A stretch of DNA of 64,000 nucleotides, taken from assembly GCA_966250385.1 (NCBI GenBank), contig CBINHC010000009.1:131660-195659 (forward strand), written 5' to 3'. This document shows positions 33,942 through 44,600 of the stretch, piece by piece. Positions within the stretch are counted from its first letter, which is position 1, and the number at the start of each line of letters is the position of its first letter. The notes under the pieces are model-generated. The model saw only the letters and a list, made by a program, of their open reading frames with translations, ran no database searches and had not been told where the DNA came from. Both the position numbers and the translations under genes were made by a program. The DNA is from DASWTL01 sp966250385 (lineage in GTDB: Bacteria > Bacteroidota > Bacteroidia > Sphingobacteriales > Sphingobacteriaceae).

Positions 33942-34553
33942 TCACGGACTAGCTTTTCCGCTAAGAAATGTAGCCCCCACCGCCAGGCTCATTAACTTGG
34001 GATATCCAGGTATGAAGGAAATAGCAAAGCGCAGTTTATCCGATACCCGGTAAGAATATTCCAGTTCGCCTCCATACCACAGGAATTTATACTGAAGACT
34101 CGCATCCTCCCTACCTGCAAAATACCCCGGATCTTCATAACCGGCCAGTAAGCCCCAGTTCTTCCGATAGACCAGCGTGGGCCCTATTCCGCCATATACC
34201 GCGCTTCTGCTCCTTTTTAAAATCTTCCCTCGTAAACCCAAATGTGTAAACCCGCCCGGCTGAGCCGCACAATCCGAATAGAAAGCCTGCACGGCTTTCA
34301 ATGAGAAATCATCGCGGACCAGAAACTTTTCATACGTGATCTCCGCGCCCAGATTTACAACAAACACCCCCTCTTTATCCAGCTTTCGGGGCATGAGAAA
34401 CGCATTCGGATCCCCGTTGGGATGAATACTCAACCCAAAGAATTTCACGCCCACCGCAGACTGAGCCGAGGATTGGGAATTAACAACCAAAATAATGAAG
34501 ATTGAGTACAGGAAACCCCTGATTACCATACCATCCGATAAGGAAAAATGCAC
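33942..34553 (-). CDS. Small outer-membrane-like protein, unknown function
   Basis: 203 residues (start at 34553, or 34529 for a shorter signal peptide MVIRGFLYSIFIILVV). The mature part has alternating beta strands ending in aromatic or Gly residues (LGLRGKILKRSRSAVYGGIGPTL, YKFLWYGGELEYSYRV, LRFAISFIPGYPK), as in a small beta barrel of the outer membrane. No named family was recognised. It is separated from the HMA-AraC gene by 60 bp and may be transcribed on its own; no metal operator is present. Confidence 0.6.
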   Translation of the reverse strand: MHFSLSDGMVIRGFLYSIFIILVVNSQSSAQSAVGVKFFGLSIHPNGDPNAFLMPRKLDKEGVFVVNLGAEITYEKFLVRDDFSLKAVQAFYSDCAAQPGGFTHLGLRGKILKRSRSAVYGGIGPTLVYRKNWGLLAGYEDPGYFAGREDASLQYKFLWYGGELEYSYRVSDKLRFAISFIPGYPKLMSLAVGATFLSGKASP

Positions 34554-34627
34554 TTACATCAGCCGCCCCGGGGTCCGAGACGGCTGCATAGCAGTTGTCT
34601 ATTTATCAGGCACTCGCCTGCAGCACA

Positions 34628-35407
34628 CTAAATGCTGAATCCTAATTTTATTTTGTAACGGAATTGCCCCCTGAATTCCTGTTCCAGCTTCAGCACTTCT
34701 TGTGTCTTCTTGCTGATCCAGAAAAGCTCATTATTCCCTGCTGATTTATGCTGCAGGATCCAGCAGTCGACTTTCTGATTATCAAAACCCTCCAGCATTC
34801 CGCTCCCGGTAACGGTATATTCCTGTTCCTTTGGAGCACCGAATCCGGGATCATAGAAATTGATCAGAAAAGTCCGGTTTGCCTGGTAAGGAAGTATCGG
34901 AAACACTTCCAGATCGAGGTGCCAGTTCAGGACATATTCCTCCTTACGGGCAGCCTGAAAAGCATCATACATTGCTTTCCGCGCTTTCATGGTATCTGCT
35001 TCTGTCAATAATGCATCGTTCAAGTACGCCTTATTCTCATTGAAATCGAAGCGGCCTGAACCCCGGCCCTTCCACCACGTTTCATGATACAATGGTGCAA
35101 ACGTTTTAATATCCGAAATGGAGTTTACCTTATGAACGATAGAAGTGTTGTCTTCCCATTCCTGTGTAACGCTCAGGGCTGGTTTTCCATGGTAATCGAC
35201 CTTTTTGATCTCCCTGGTCCACATTTGATAATTTACTCGGGAACTGTCTTTACCTTTTTTGAAATAAACCAGATAGCGATGGACGCCAGGTTTTAAAAAA
35301 TTCGTCTTCACAGAACCTGGTTTGACGACGAGCGTGTCCGGCTTCTGAGCAGCGGCTTGCAATGACATTGCCGCAACTATTAAAAATAAAGAAATGTGTT
35401 TAATCAT
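34628..35407 (-). CDS. Secreted DUF3108-like protein
   Basis: 259 residues with a signal peptide (MIKHISLFLIVAAMSLQAAAQ). The mature part is a beta-rich barrel-like domain resembling DUF3108 (LKPGVHRYLVYFKKGKDSS, WTREIKKVDYHGKPALSVTQEW, KKTQEVLKLEQEFRGQFRYKIKLGF), found in periplasmic or outer-membrane-associated proteins of Bacteroidota. Function unknown. It lies on the minus strand between the small outer-membrane protein and the PorP/SprF gene, with 46 bp to the latter, possibly within the same unit. No Cys or catalytic pattern was noted. Confidence 0.65.
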   Translation of the reverse strand: MIKHISLFLIVAAMSLQAAAQKPDTLVVKPGSVKTNFLKPGVHRYLVYFKKGKDSSRVNYQMWTREIKKVDYHGKPALSVTQEWEDNTSIVHKVNSISDIKTFAPLYHETWWKGRGSGRFDFNENKAYLNDALLTEADTMKARKAMYDAFQAARKEEYVLNWHLDLEVFPILPYQANRTFLINFYDPGFGAPKEQEYTVTGSGMLEGFDNQKVDCWILQHKSAGNNELFWISKKTQEVLKLEQEFRGQFRYKIKLGFSI

Positions 35408-35452
35408 AATTTAAGAACGATATACAAGTAAGATGAAATTTAGATTAAAATG

Positions 35453-36397
35453 TTACCGGGACGACCAGGGATTATAGGTAAAATCACCGCCGTTGTTCTG
35501 GGCGCTCCCTTTGTCGAACAAATGCACTCTAAGGCCGATCTCAAAATCGCCGCCGATCGCCTCCCGCTGGCCGGTATAGAAGCCCTGAATCAGATATTTG
35601 CCATAGCTAAAACCCATGCCTAAGGTGGTCCTGTTATTACTTTGGTACATCCCTGTAAGCGACAATAGGTTATTGAACGTGATCACATTGGACCCGAGGG
35701 ACCATATGGCTCCTGTTCCCCTGAACGCCTGGATACTTAACTTGGGTTCGAAGATTACCGCATCGACCGACTTGCTGATCCGGTACGAGCAGGCCAGAAG
35801 TCCGGCCGAATTTCCGACGGCATTATTAACGTCTTTTTTAAGAAGCGTTTTCAGGTTGGGCAAAGCACCCTGAATGGTCAGCTTTTCGCTGGTGTAGCCC
35901 AGGCCGAAATCACCGTCCAGATAAGTTTTCCTGAGGTTGAAATCCGAAGCCCACGGATCATCAGGATCGCCAACGATCTCCGAATTTTCAAGCCGGTCCG
36001 TAAACACCCCCAGGGAAATACCAAAATGCAAGGATTGATCCGTATTGTTTAGCGGCAGGTGATAAGCATAACTGCCGCTCACATGGGTCCTCCCGATAAG
36101 GCCCGCTTTCTCATTATAAATAACAAGACCTAAACCGACATTTTCCTGTCCGATTTTAGTTAAGCGATAATCCCCCGTAACCGCCTGCGAAACCGGTGAA
36201 CCTTCCAGGACCCGCCATTGGTTCCGGAAGTGGACATTAACATTCAGCCCGTGGCCGATTCCTGCAAACGCCGGGTTTCCCAGGAACTGATTCTGATAAA
36301 ACTGTCCGCCCATCGGTATGGACTGACCTAAGACGACCCTAACAAAGGCAGTCAAAAGGAAGAGCAGCAAAAAGCCCTTTTTCGATATATTAGACAT
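35453..36397 (-). CDS. PorP/SprF-family type IX secretion membrane protein
   Basis: 314 residues from ATG 36397 (MSNISKKGFLLLFLL signal, cleavage after LGQ). The start at 36454 would overlap the upstream gene and lacks a clean signal. The family pattern is clear: QFYQNQFLGNPAFAGIGHGLNVNVHFRNQW at the N-terminus, repeated outer-membrane strands, and an aromatic-rich end. PorP/SprF-like barrels act with type IX secretion of proteins that carry a type B (CHU_C) C-terminal domain, and the gene directly upstream encodes exactly such a protein. The pair is thus a dedicated cargo-receptor unit. Confidence 0.85.
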   Translation of the reverse strand: MSNISKKGFLLLFLLTAFVRVVLGQSIPMGGQFYQNQFLGNPAFAGIGHGLNVNVHFRNQWRVLEGSPVSQAVTGDYRLTKIGQENVGLGLVIYNEKAGLIGRTHVSGSYAYHLPLNNTDQSLHFGISLGVFTDRLENSEIVGDPDDPWASDFNLRKTYLDGDFGLGYTSEKLTIQGALPNLKTLLKKDVNNAVGNSAGLLACSYRISKSVDAVIFEPKLSIQAFRGTGAIWSLGSNVITFNNLLSLTGMYQSNNRTTLGMGFSYGKYLIQGFYTGQREAIGGDFEIGLRVHLFDKGSAQNNGGDFTYNPWSSR

Positions 36398-36428
36398 GAT
36401 AACACTCATTATTTGGACTATCAACTTA

Positions 36429-37184
36429 TTAATCTCCCCGCACCAGTGACACAAATCCTTTCATCACCTTTTTTCCGGAGTCGATCGTCAACACGTAGTA
36501 ATAGGTGTCTTCAGTCAGGGCCATGCCATTGAAGGTACCGTCCCAGCTATTGTCATACCCTACCTTGGTGTAAACCACCTTTCCCTCCCGATTATAGATC
36601 GATAGTTCGTTTACAGGAAAGTCTTCCAGGTTTTTGACGATCCAAACATCATTCTTTCCATCGCCATTTGGAGTGATCATGTTAGAGGCCTCCAGCATCG
36701 TGTAGGTAACCGGCTTCTCACTGCCCGGAGAAACGGCCGTAATCTCCGCGAGTGTTGCCGGAGTCTGAAAAACCTCGTTCAGCCAGTTTCCCGATCCGAC
36801 GCCGCTGACGCCGATCGCAAAGTCCTTAAAATCACCGGATGCCACCGGGCTGTAGGCGAGGCGAAGAGCCGCCGGAATATTCCCGTTCAATTCCCCCTCA
36901 AGATACCGGAACCCGAGGGTACCCGTAAAAGACACGGGGCGGCTGAAATTATAGATCCTGCGGACGCTTCGCTGCTCCGGCCAGGCGACTTCCCCGGAAC
37001 GCCGGCTTATCTCCAATCCCCGGATCAGGAAGAAATCGGACGGAACCATCACTAATCCGTCACAGAAGAAAGCCGTCCCTTCTCCAACGTAAAGGCCATC
37101 AGCTTGTCCGATACTAAGCTGAGCTTTCGAGTCACCGTATCCCAGAAACAGGATCACCATCAGTGTAAATGCAAATTTCTTCAC
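36429..37184 (-). CDS. Exported protein with type B T9SS sorting domain (CHU_C)
   Basis: 251 residues. A signal peptide (MKKFAFTLMVILFLGYGDSKAQ) is followed by about 130 residues of beta-rich sequence without a recognised domain (with YRTL/FRYLEGELNG). The last ~85 residues are the gliding-motility-associated C-terminal domain: SNMITPNGDGKNDVWIVKNLE, LSIYNREGKVVYTKVGYDNSWDG, then TYYYVLTIDSGKKVMKGFVSLV. It is exported by the type IX system and attached to the cell surface. It is followed at 32 bp by the PorP/SprF gene, its probable receptor, and preceded at 4 bp by the TlpA-like gene. Confidence 0.85.
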   Translation of the reverse strand: MKKFAFTLMVILFLGYGDSKAQLSIGQADGLYVGEGTAFFCDGLVMVPSDFFLIRGLEISRRSGEVAWPEQRSVRRIYNFSRPVSFTGTLGFRYLEGELNGNIPAALRLAYSPVASGDFKDFAIGVSGVGSGNWLNEVFQTPATLAEITAVSPGSEKPVTYTMLEASNMITPNGDGKNDVWIVKNLEDFPVNELSIYNREGKVVYTKVGYDNSWDGTFNGMALTEDTYYYVLTIDSGKKVMKGFVSLVRGD

Positions 37185-37188
37185 TTCC

Positions 37189-38592
37189 TTATTTAATTGA
37201 CTTTTTTACTGATTCCATGTTATCCGGCAGGGCGACGATCTTATTGGTCTTGGTGTCGATCACTACCATGGTCGGCGTAGAAAGCACATAGTAGGCGTTG
37301 GCCTCCGGACTATTAATGCCGCTGGCGGCTCTCCGGTGTGTCCATCCGGGCAATTTGTCTTTAGCCTTTTCCCAGGATGCGATCTCCGTATCGGTATCAT
37401 CGAGACTAATCGCAAAAACGTCTACCTTATGCTTACCTTCTTGTTCAAACCAGGGGTGCAAGGCCTTCATCAATTCCTTACAATGCTGGCAGTCTGCCGA
37501 CCAAAAGAGCAAAAGCTTATATTTCGAGTCGCTCTTGTACTTGCTGAACTCTACCTGTTTTCCGGTTTCATCTTTGATCATGAAGTCAGGGGCAAGGACA
37601 CCGGGCTTCAGGGTTTCGATACCCTTCAGTCTTTTCTCAATGGCGATCCGTTTGGTCGTCATGCACCGGGGATCTCCCAGGTAGGGTTCCAGCATCTTGA
37701 TTCCGGCCTGCATATTGAAGCTTTCATAACCGTTATAGAAGTAATCCACCATCCAGCCATATACCAACGGATGGCCTTCACGGGCCTTTTCAATTGCTCG
37801 GCGCCCGGCCAGGGTGAACAATGAGTCGCGCAGCGCCTCAGTGGTGGCCATGGTGCCGTACAGGTTCACATAACCGTTCATCCAGTCCCGCAGACCGGAA
37901 GTTTTGATCAGCAACGAATCGCGGAAATCGATACCCTCGAAGTAATTGGTGATCAGGCTCTGCATGCGGTCCGATTCAGTGCCTTTCCACTCAATGGCTG
38001 GCAGGTACTGCAAAAGGAAGGAATGACTAACGAACAGATCCGACTGAAGCCCGGATTGTTGCTTCAGCCAGTCGTTATACTGGCTGCGTCTGATTTCGAA
38101 TTCGTTGACGGCACTTTTATAGAATGCTGACTGAGGCTGATCATATCCCATCAGCAGATTTTGCAAAAGGCCTAGCTTTTCACGCTTCTGCTGATTTTCC
38201 GCCGAAAAGCCCGCCAGCAAAGCATTTTCCCGCTCTCCCTTTTGGAAGTATGTGCTATCCGGGTTGTTAATGTGTTTGGGGTGAATCCATAGTTCAAGGT
38301 CCTGCCTGCCGATGACGATTCTTTTCTCAGCAGGATAGGATGTGCTACTCGGATTTTCCTTGTAATCAAACCGGAGAACAAACTCACCTGGCAGCGCTTC
38401 CCTGGGAATCCTCAGCACTCCGGTTTGACCATTTTTGAGGCCGGCATGCTCAGCCACGGATTTAATAGATGCACCTGCGATTGACTGCACCGTTACCTTG
38501 CTTTCGTAAGCTCCGCGAACATGAATCTTAAGTTCTTGTGCATTGAGTGCCGTCACCGGTAATAAGCCGAACAGCAATAGTATCCTTTTCAT
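37189..38592 (-). CDS. TlpA-like thiol-disulfide oxidoreductase with N-terminal extension
   Basis: 467 residues with a signal peptide (MKRILLLFGLLPVTALNA). The N-terminal ~320 residues hold a helical/beta region typical of Bacteroidota exported thioredoxin-like proteins. The C-terminal ~140 residues are a TlpA/AhpC-like thioredoxin fold: APDFMIKDETGKQVEFSKYK, active site LFWSADCQHCKELM (CQHC), and the cis-Pro loop VLSTPTMVVID. It would act in the periplasm on Cys pairs. It lies 10 bp after the giant surface-protein gene, so it is co-transcribed with it under operator 9. The FISUMP domains of that protein contain conserved Cys, so disulfide formation or repair of the giant is a plausible role (inference). 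Confidence 0.8.
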   Translation of the reverse strand: MKRILLLFGLLPVTALNAQELKIHVRGAYESKVTVQSIAGASIKSVAEHAGLKNGQTGVLRIPREALPGEFVLRFDYKENPSSTSYPAEKRIVIGRQDLELWIHPKHINNPDSTYFQKGERENALLAGFSAENQQKREKLGLLQNLLMGYDQPQSAFYKSAVNEFEIRRSQYNDWLKQQSGLQSDLFVSHSFLLQYLPAIEWKGTESDRMQSLITNYFEGIDFRDSLLIKTSGLRDWMNGYVNLYGTMATTEALRDSLFTLAGRRAIEKAREGHPLVYGWMVDYFYNGYESFNMQAGIKMLEPYLGDPRCMTTKRIAIEKRLKGIETLKPGVLAPDFMIKDETGKQVEFSKYKSDSKYKLLLFWSADCQHCKELMKALHPWFEQEGKHKVDVFAISLDDTDTEIASWEKAKDKLPGWTHRRAASGINSPEANAYYVLSTPTMVVIDTKTNKIVALPDNMESVKKSIK

Positions 38593-38601
38593 ATTGATCG
38601 T

Positions 38602-41600
38602 TTAATTAATATCTTTTATACATCTGACCGAGTGACCTTCTTCCTGCTGAAACTGATCAACCACGCTAACGGCAGGCACAGAGCTTAGCTTGAACCAGTA
38701 TGCCCCGTATGCGCTATAAGGCGAGTTTGACCACCAAATTCCAGCCACACCCCGACCCACCAGACTTTGTCCTTCGGGTTTGTTCTCAATCGTACCAGCC
38801 GCGTGTAATTTCAACGGAGACTGGTACCCTATTTCAAAGGACGGATTCTTTGCGGCTACCGCTCTCCATTCTGCCTGTGTAGGTATTCGCCATTGTGCCC
38901 CCAGCAGAAGCCTGCACGGGTCTTCAGCCGAACTCCAGAATGCATTTCCTGCAGGTCCCAGCCATCCGGATATCCCGCGCGGAGCCGTGCCCAGAAACTC
39001 GAACGCCTGTTTCCGGTTGTATTGATAGTACCATCCGGCGGCCTGTTCAGAGGCATCCGCCGCTGAGGTGGCGGGCCTCTCCGCCCCGAGGTTTTGGGTA
39101 ATCCAGCATTTCGGCGTTGTCCCTGCAACTGTACTGCTGGTCGTCTGGTAGGTGATCGTTTTTGTGATCGGAGAACCGTTGACACCTGCGACATGCGCGA
39201 CAGTCACAGGTAAACAAACCGTGAATTTTTCTGCCGGCCCGTAAACAATTGTGCCGTTTCCAAGCACCGCATAAGAAGAGACCGAGTAAACTACCCCTTC
39301 TGCCAAAGGGCTGATGGCAGCCGAAAAATAACCCAGTCCAGTGCCAGTAACAGCCTGATAGCTGTCTGTTTGACGATTAGGATTTCGGTCACTGCTTGTC
39401 CAGGTGAATCCCCGTTCTGTAATTTCATTTCTGTCATCAACTAGTGTCGCTGATTTCAATTCTGCAGAGGTTGATGTCGAATTGACGAGCAGCGTAGATC
39501 CCAATTGAGGTATTAATGCGGCTGTGTTATCCCTGATACACCGCACCGCATAGTAAGAAGATTTTCGCCATGACGGGAGATATGTTTGACCGGAAGTAAG
39601 CTTGAAAAAGTATGCCGCAACCCCGTCGTTCCAAACATTTGTGCTCGTCCAGTAATAACCCTCGGTGCCCCGGGCTACTAAACCCGGCACCGTAGGCGTG
39701 TTTGTTCCGTCAGCGCCGCCTCCTGCATGCAGTTTCAACTCGGACGAAAATCCAGCGCTCAATGTTGATATTTTAGCTTTGACAGCCCCCCACTCAGTAC
39801 TGGTCGGGATTCTCCAGCCGCCACCAAGCAGCATCGTACAAGGATCGTTGCTGCCGGACCAGGAGGTGTTCTCATTGGGATTTGTCCAGCTTAAAGGTGT
39901 TACGGTCCCACTTCCAAACGAAAACCCTTGTAGTCTGTTGAACTGCCAATACCAGCCAGTCGCGCCTGGAGATGTATCCGTCGCTGTACCCGGTGCTTCA
40001 TCTGCGCCTAAGTTCTGAGCGATCCAGCACTTAGGCCCTGTACCAGCCAACGTACTGCTCACTGTTTTATAAGTCACGGTCTTCTCGACAGGCGCACCAT
40101 TAACTCCAGCCATATGAATACGGGTGATCGGCGGACAAACCGTAAAACTCGACACCGGGGATAACGTCACTCCGGAATGTTCATTCTTTGCAAACGCCCA
40201 GACATAGTACACTTTATTGCCTTCCAGACCATTTAGCGTTGCTGAAAAGGTTCCGATGCCGGTTCCCAAAGCGGACCTTACGGTTCGATCCTGATCGAGC
40301 ACCGGAGCCGCTCCGGTTTCGTTCCATACAAATCCCCAGTCTGTTACATTATCGAATCCATCCGATACGACTATTGCAGATGCCTTTACCTCGGTAGCGC
40401 TCAGCTGGTCTATCGTGGCATAGGTAACAAACGGAGGGCCGGAAACCATAGACTGAGCCAGGCATCGCAAACTTTCGGCGTCGGGCTTACTTCTATGCCG
40501 AAGATCAGACACACTTCCCCATTGGGCAGCCACAGAGCTCCAGTAGGACCATCCCAGCGAACCGGATCCCTGGTTACTGCTCCAAATGGCTGCAGTCTCA
40601 CCTCTTTCTTTTAGCCCGGTACTATTAACCCATCCCGCAGCATGAATTTTCAGGGGAGAATCAAACGCGTTTTGAAGAGTATTCCATTGTGATTCAGTGG
40701 CCTCCCATTCAATCTTGGTCGGCATTCGCCAACCTGCTCCTATCAGCAAGGCACATGGATCGCTGCCACTCCATTCGCTGCCCTCGTTTATGGATGCCAC
40801 CCAACCGGCGGAAGGAACCCTAGTTGCTCCGGAGAAATAATACGCCGTACCGGGCCTATTATATTGCCAGTACCAGCCGGCCGCAGCCGGATCGGGATCA
40901 GTGGCGCTAGCTGCCTGTTTGCTTGCACCAAGATTTTGAGTGATCCAACAAGTATTTTTTCCCGAATTAACGATTGAAGTTACTCCATAGGTCACTTGTT
41001 TGGATTCCGGTGCGCCATTTTGTCCCTCAATATGATAACGGGCTATTGACTCCGGACAGATCAACACCTTCTCGACCGGCCCATATCCTATTTTGATGCC
41101 GTTTGAAGCATACGCGCGAACGTAGTACTGACCTGGCCTTAGGCCGGTGACATCCATAGAGTAGTCACCGACGACGTTGGTCATTTCGTACACGGACCCC
41201 ATTTTGTTATCAACAGTTGGATCAGGAGTGGTGCTCCATACCAAGCCGTGCTCGGTAATGGCCTTACCCCCGTCGTACAGAACCGACGCTTTCCCTCTGA
41301 ATTGTGTTGCAGCCATATCGGAGATTGCAATACTTGAGACAATTGGCGCGGTGATGACAGGATCAATCAAAATACATCTTACCGACAGACCATACGCTTT
41401 AGAAGCCGAAGCCACCGTACTCACATCCCCATTTAAGTTGTTTATTCCTAAATGCCAGCCATTTGCTGAGTTTCCCGGATCCGAATCACTGGTCCAGATA
41501 GCAGCAGCTCGGCCGCGGTTTCCGATAACACCACTGACCCGGTCAATAAATCCAGCTGCATGCAATTTCAGTGGTGAGTTATAACCGTCCTGAAGCTTCT

Positions 41601-44600
41601 TCCAGTTTGTATTAGCGCTAACGTACTCTGACTGGGTCGGAAGTCTCCAGCCGCCCCCCAGAAGCAGATTACATGGATCGGTTGACTCCGGCCAATTACT
41701 AGCGGATGCAGAAGGACTGGTCCATGTCGTAGCAGGAACTCTGCTCGCCTTATACTCAAACCCTTGCCCTACGCCAAATTGCCAATACCACCCGGCAGCT
41801 TCGGCCGAACCGTCAAATGCATCCTGCCCTTGCTTTTCCGCACCCAAATTTCTTCCCAGCCAGCATGCAGGTTGCCCCGAAACAGCTGCACTAACCACTT
41901 CATAATCAACTTGACGGCTAACCGGGGCACCGTTTACACCAGCAACATGCTGCCGGGTTACCGGCGGACAGAGCTTAAAGGTCGCAACAGGTGAAAAAGT
42001 AATGCCGTTGTTCTGGTTTTTTGCAAATGCCCAAACATGATAAACCTTGTATGCCTCCAATCCGGTTAATGTGGATTCAAACGGCCCAACATTGCCCCCA
42101 GGCCCCGGTCTTATCGTCTGATCTGTGTCTAACACCGGAGCAGCCCCGGTGTCATTCCATACGAATCCCCGGTCGGTAATAGCCGACCCTCCGTCGATGG
42201 TGACGGCCGCAGCTACCTTTGCTGTAGCTGGAGTCATTTCGGATACGACCACATCTGACACTGAAGGCGCAGTCTTCACAATTTCGGCCTGGATACAACG
42301 GACAGACATACCATATGCCTTGGACACGTTGGTGACAAAGCTTTTGTTCTCCACGCTGTTGAATCGGAAGTAGTGTCCCTGATTGGAATCAAACCTGGTA
42401 CTGCTCCAGTAATTACCAAACTGTCCACGTCCATAGAGTGCCCCAGGTGCAACCCCTTGAGTCGCTCCATTGGCTTCAATAAATCCAGCTGCATGCAACT
42501 TTAATTCTGACGCAAATGGATCACCGAAGGCCGTCCAATTTGCGTCGGCAATATCATATTCTCCCTTAGTTGGCAATCGCCAGCCTTCGCCCAGGAGCAG
42601 CCGGCAAGGATCATTTGCTGCAACCCAGTCGCTCGGATCTGATATGCCTGAAATCCAAGTGGCCGGCGTACGACTGACGCCGTATTCATATCCTTGTTGC
42701 TTACTAAACTGCCAATACCAGCCAGCAGCTTCCGGCCGGCTGTCGCTGGCGGTTGTTGCCTGACTGTCCGCGCCGAGGTTTCTGGCGATCCAGCATTTCA
42801 CTTCACCGGATGCTTCGCTTCCGATCACCTCATAGGTCACGCTCTTATCAACCGGAGCGCCGTTGTGCCCTGCCGCATGGTATCGTGTTATGGAGGGTGG
42901 ACAAATTGTAAAAATTTCTACCGGGCCATAGCCCGTGTTAACACCATTTGTCGCATATGCGCGAACCCGGTAAACTTTCCCTTCCTGCAACGGGGTGAGT
43001 GTGTGGGTAAACGTCTCCTTAACGCCCCTCATATCGTCTGTGTATCCCTCGTTGCTGATGACTGTAGGATCGGATGCCTGAGTTGTCCAGACGAATCCGC
43101 GCGCCGTAACCGGATCTCCACCTGTATGTGTCATTTCAGCGGTTGCCTTCACGCTCGTGCTCTGAATTTCCGTAATAGTAACCTCACCCAGCGTCGGCGG
43201 AACGGCCGGCGTTGGAAAACTCTTCTGATCGCCATAACCATATTTATACCCATTGTAAGCGTAAGCACGATAGTAATAGGTCGTACCTGGCTCAAGATCC
43301 GCCAAATTGGCGGTAAACTGGGCTGCGCCATTATTTACGGTAAATATTCCGTTATCAATGGTGAGTTCCGGGAAACCCGATGTACTGTAGAGAATGCCCT
43401 GACGGGTTATATCCGCCCCACCGTTGTCGGTGACATCGCCGCCCGGATCAGCCGATGTTGGCGTAATATTGATTGGCTCAACGGTTTGGACTGAAGGCTC
43501 CGTGATCGGCTTGGTCCTCACTTTCACATAAGCGCTATAGGTCGTCCCCACCTGATTGACGCCATAAGCCTTGGCAAAATAGCTTGTTTCCGGTAGCAGG
43601 CCGGTCATTTTCAAGATAAATTCACCTTCCCCGTGCCCTTGAACCGGACCTGGTGCAACGTCCTCTTCAACCCGCCCTAACGGATTAACTTCAGGGTTAT
43701 CATATCGACCCCAAACAATACCGCGCTTCAGAATGGGCAGACGACCGTTATGCGTGATACTTCCGCTTATAGATGTAACGGTGGTTCCTAACTGATCTAC
43801 ACTGGCAGCGGTCAACGTAGGATAGTCGGCCGTGAGAAATGCAACCGGAACCCCGTAGCCTACCCCCGCCAGGTTAATGGCATAGGCGCGTACATAATAC
43901 TGGGTGTTTGGAAGAAGACCGGAAAGCCCCCCATTAAAATCTCCTGTAAAAACCGGATCACTTCCACCGCGAACGATCTCAGTATGGGGATGCTTGTAAT
44001 AGTCCGGCTCCTTATCGGTGCTCCAGACGAAGCCCCATCGGGTCGCCGGCATTCCGCCATCGCGGTCCAGGCTGCCCGAGACATTTGCAGATTGCCCCAG
44101 AATGTCCTGAACGGAGATGGTCGTCAGTTCCGGTGCGGTGGCAAACAGACAGAAAGATACCTGTTCTCCATAACCAGTTCCCTTTCCATTCGTGGCATAA
44201 GCCCGCACATAGTAGGTCACGCGTTCACTCAGCCCCGTCATCGTGCTGTTGAATCCCCCAGAAAGATCGCCGTCGCTGGTGCTGGACACCGGATCGGTAT
44301 TGGGGTCAAAATTAAATTTTGTACTCCAGACAAGGCCCGTCGCCAACACCGATGAACCGCCAGAGTCGGCAATTGTACCGGCTCCCCTCGCCGAGGTAGT
44401 TGAGAGGGTAGTCACCAGCGGATCGGTGATTACCTTAGGAAGAACAGCCGGATGAGCGTACAAAAACGGAGTACTAAACGTGACGTCCGCTTTATTGACT
44501 GCATAGGCCCAGACATAATAAGTCTCGCCCGGCTTCAGGTCGCTAAATAGTCCTTGAATCCTCCCAATGTCTTCCCCAAGCCTGATCTTATGATCCTCAT

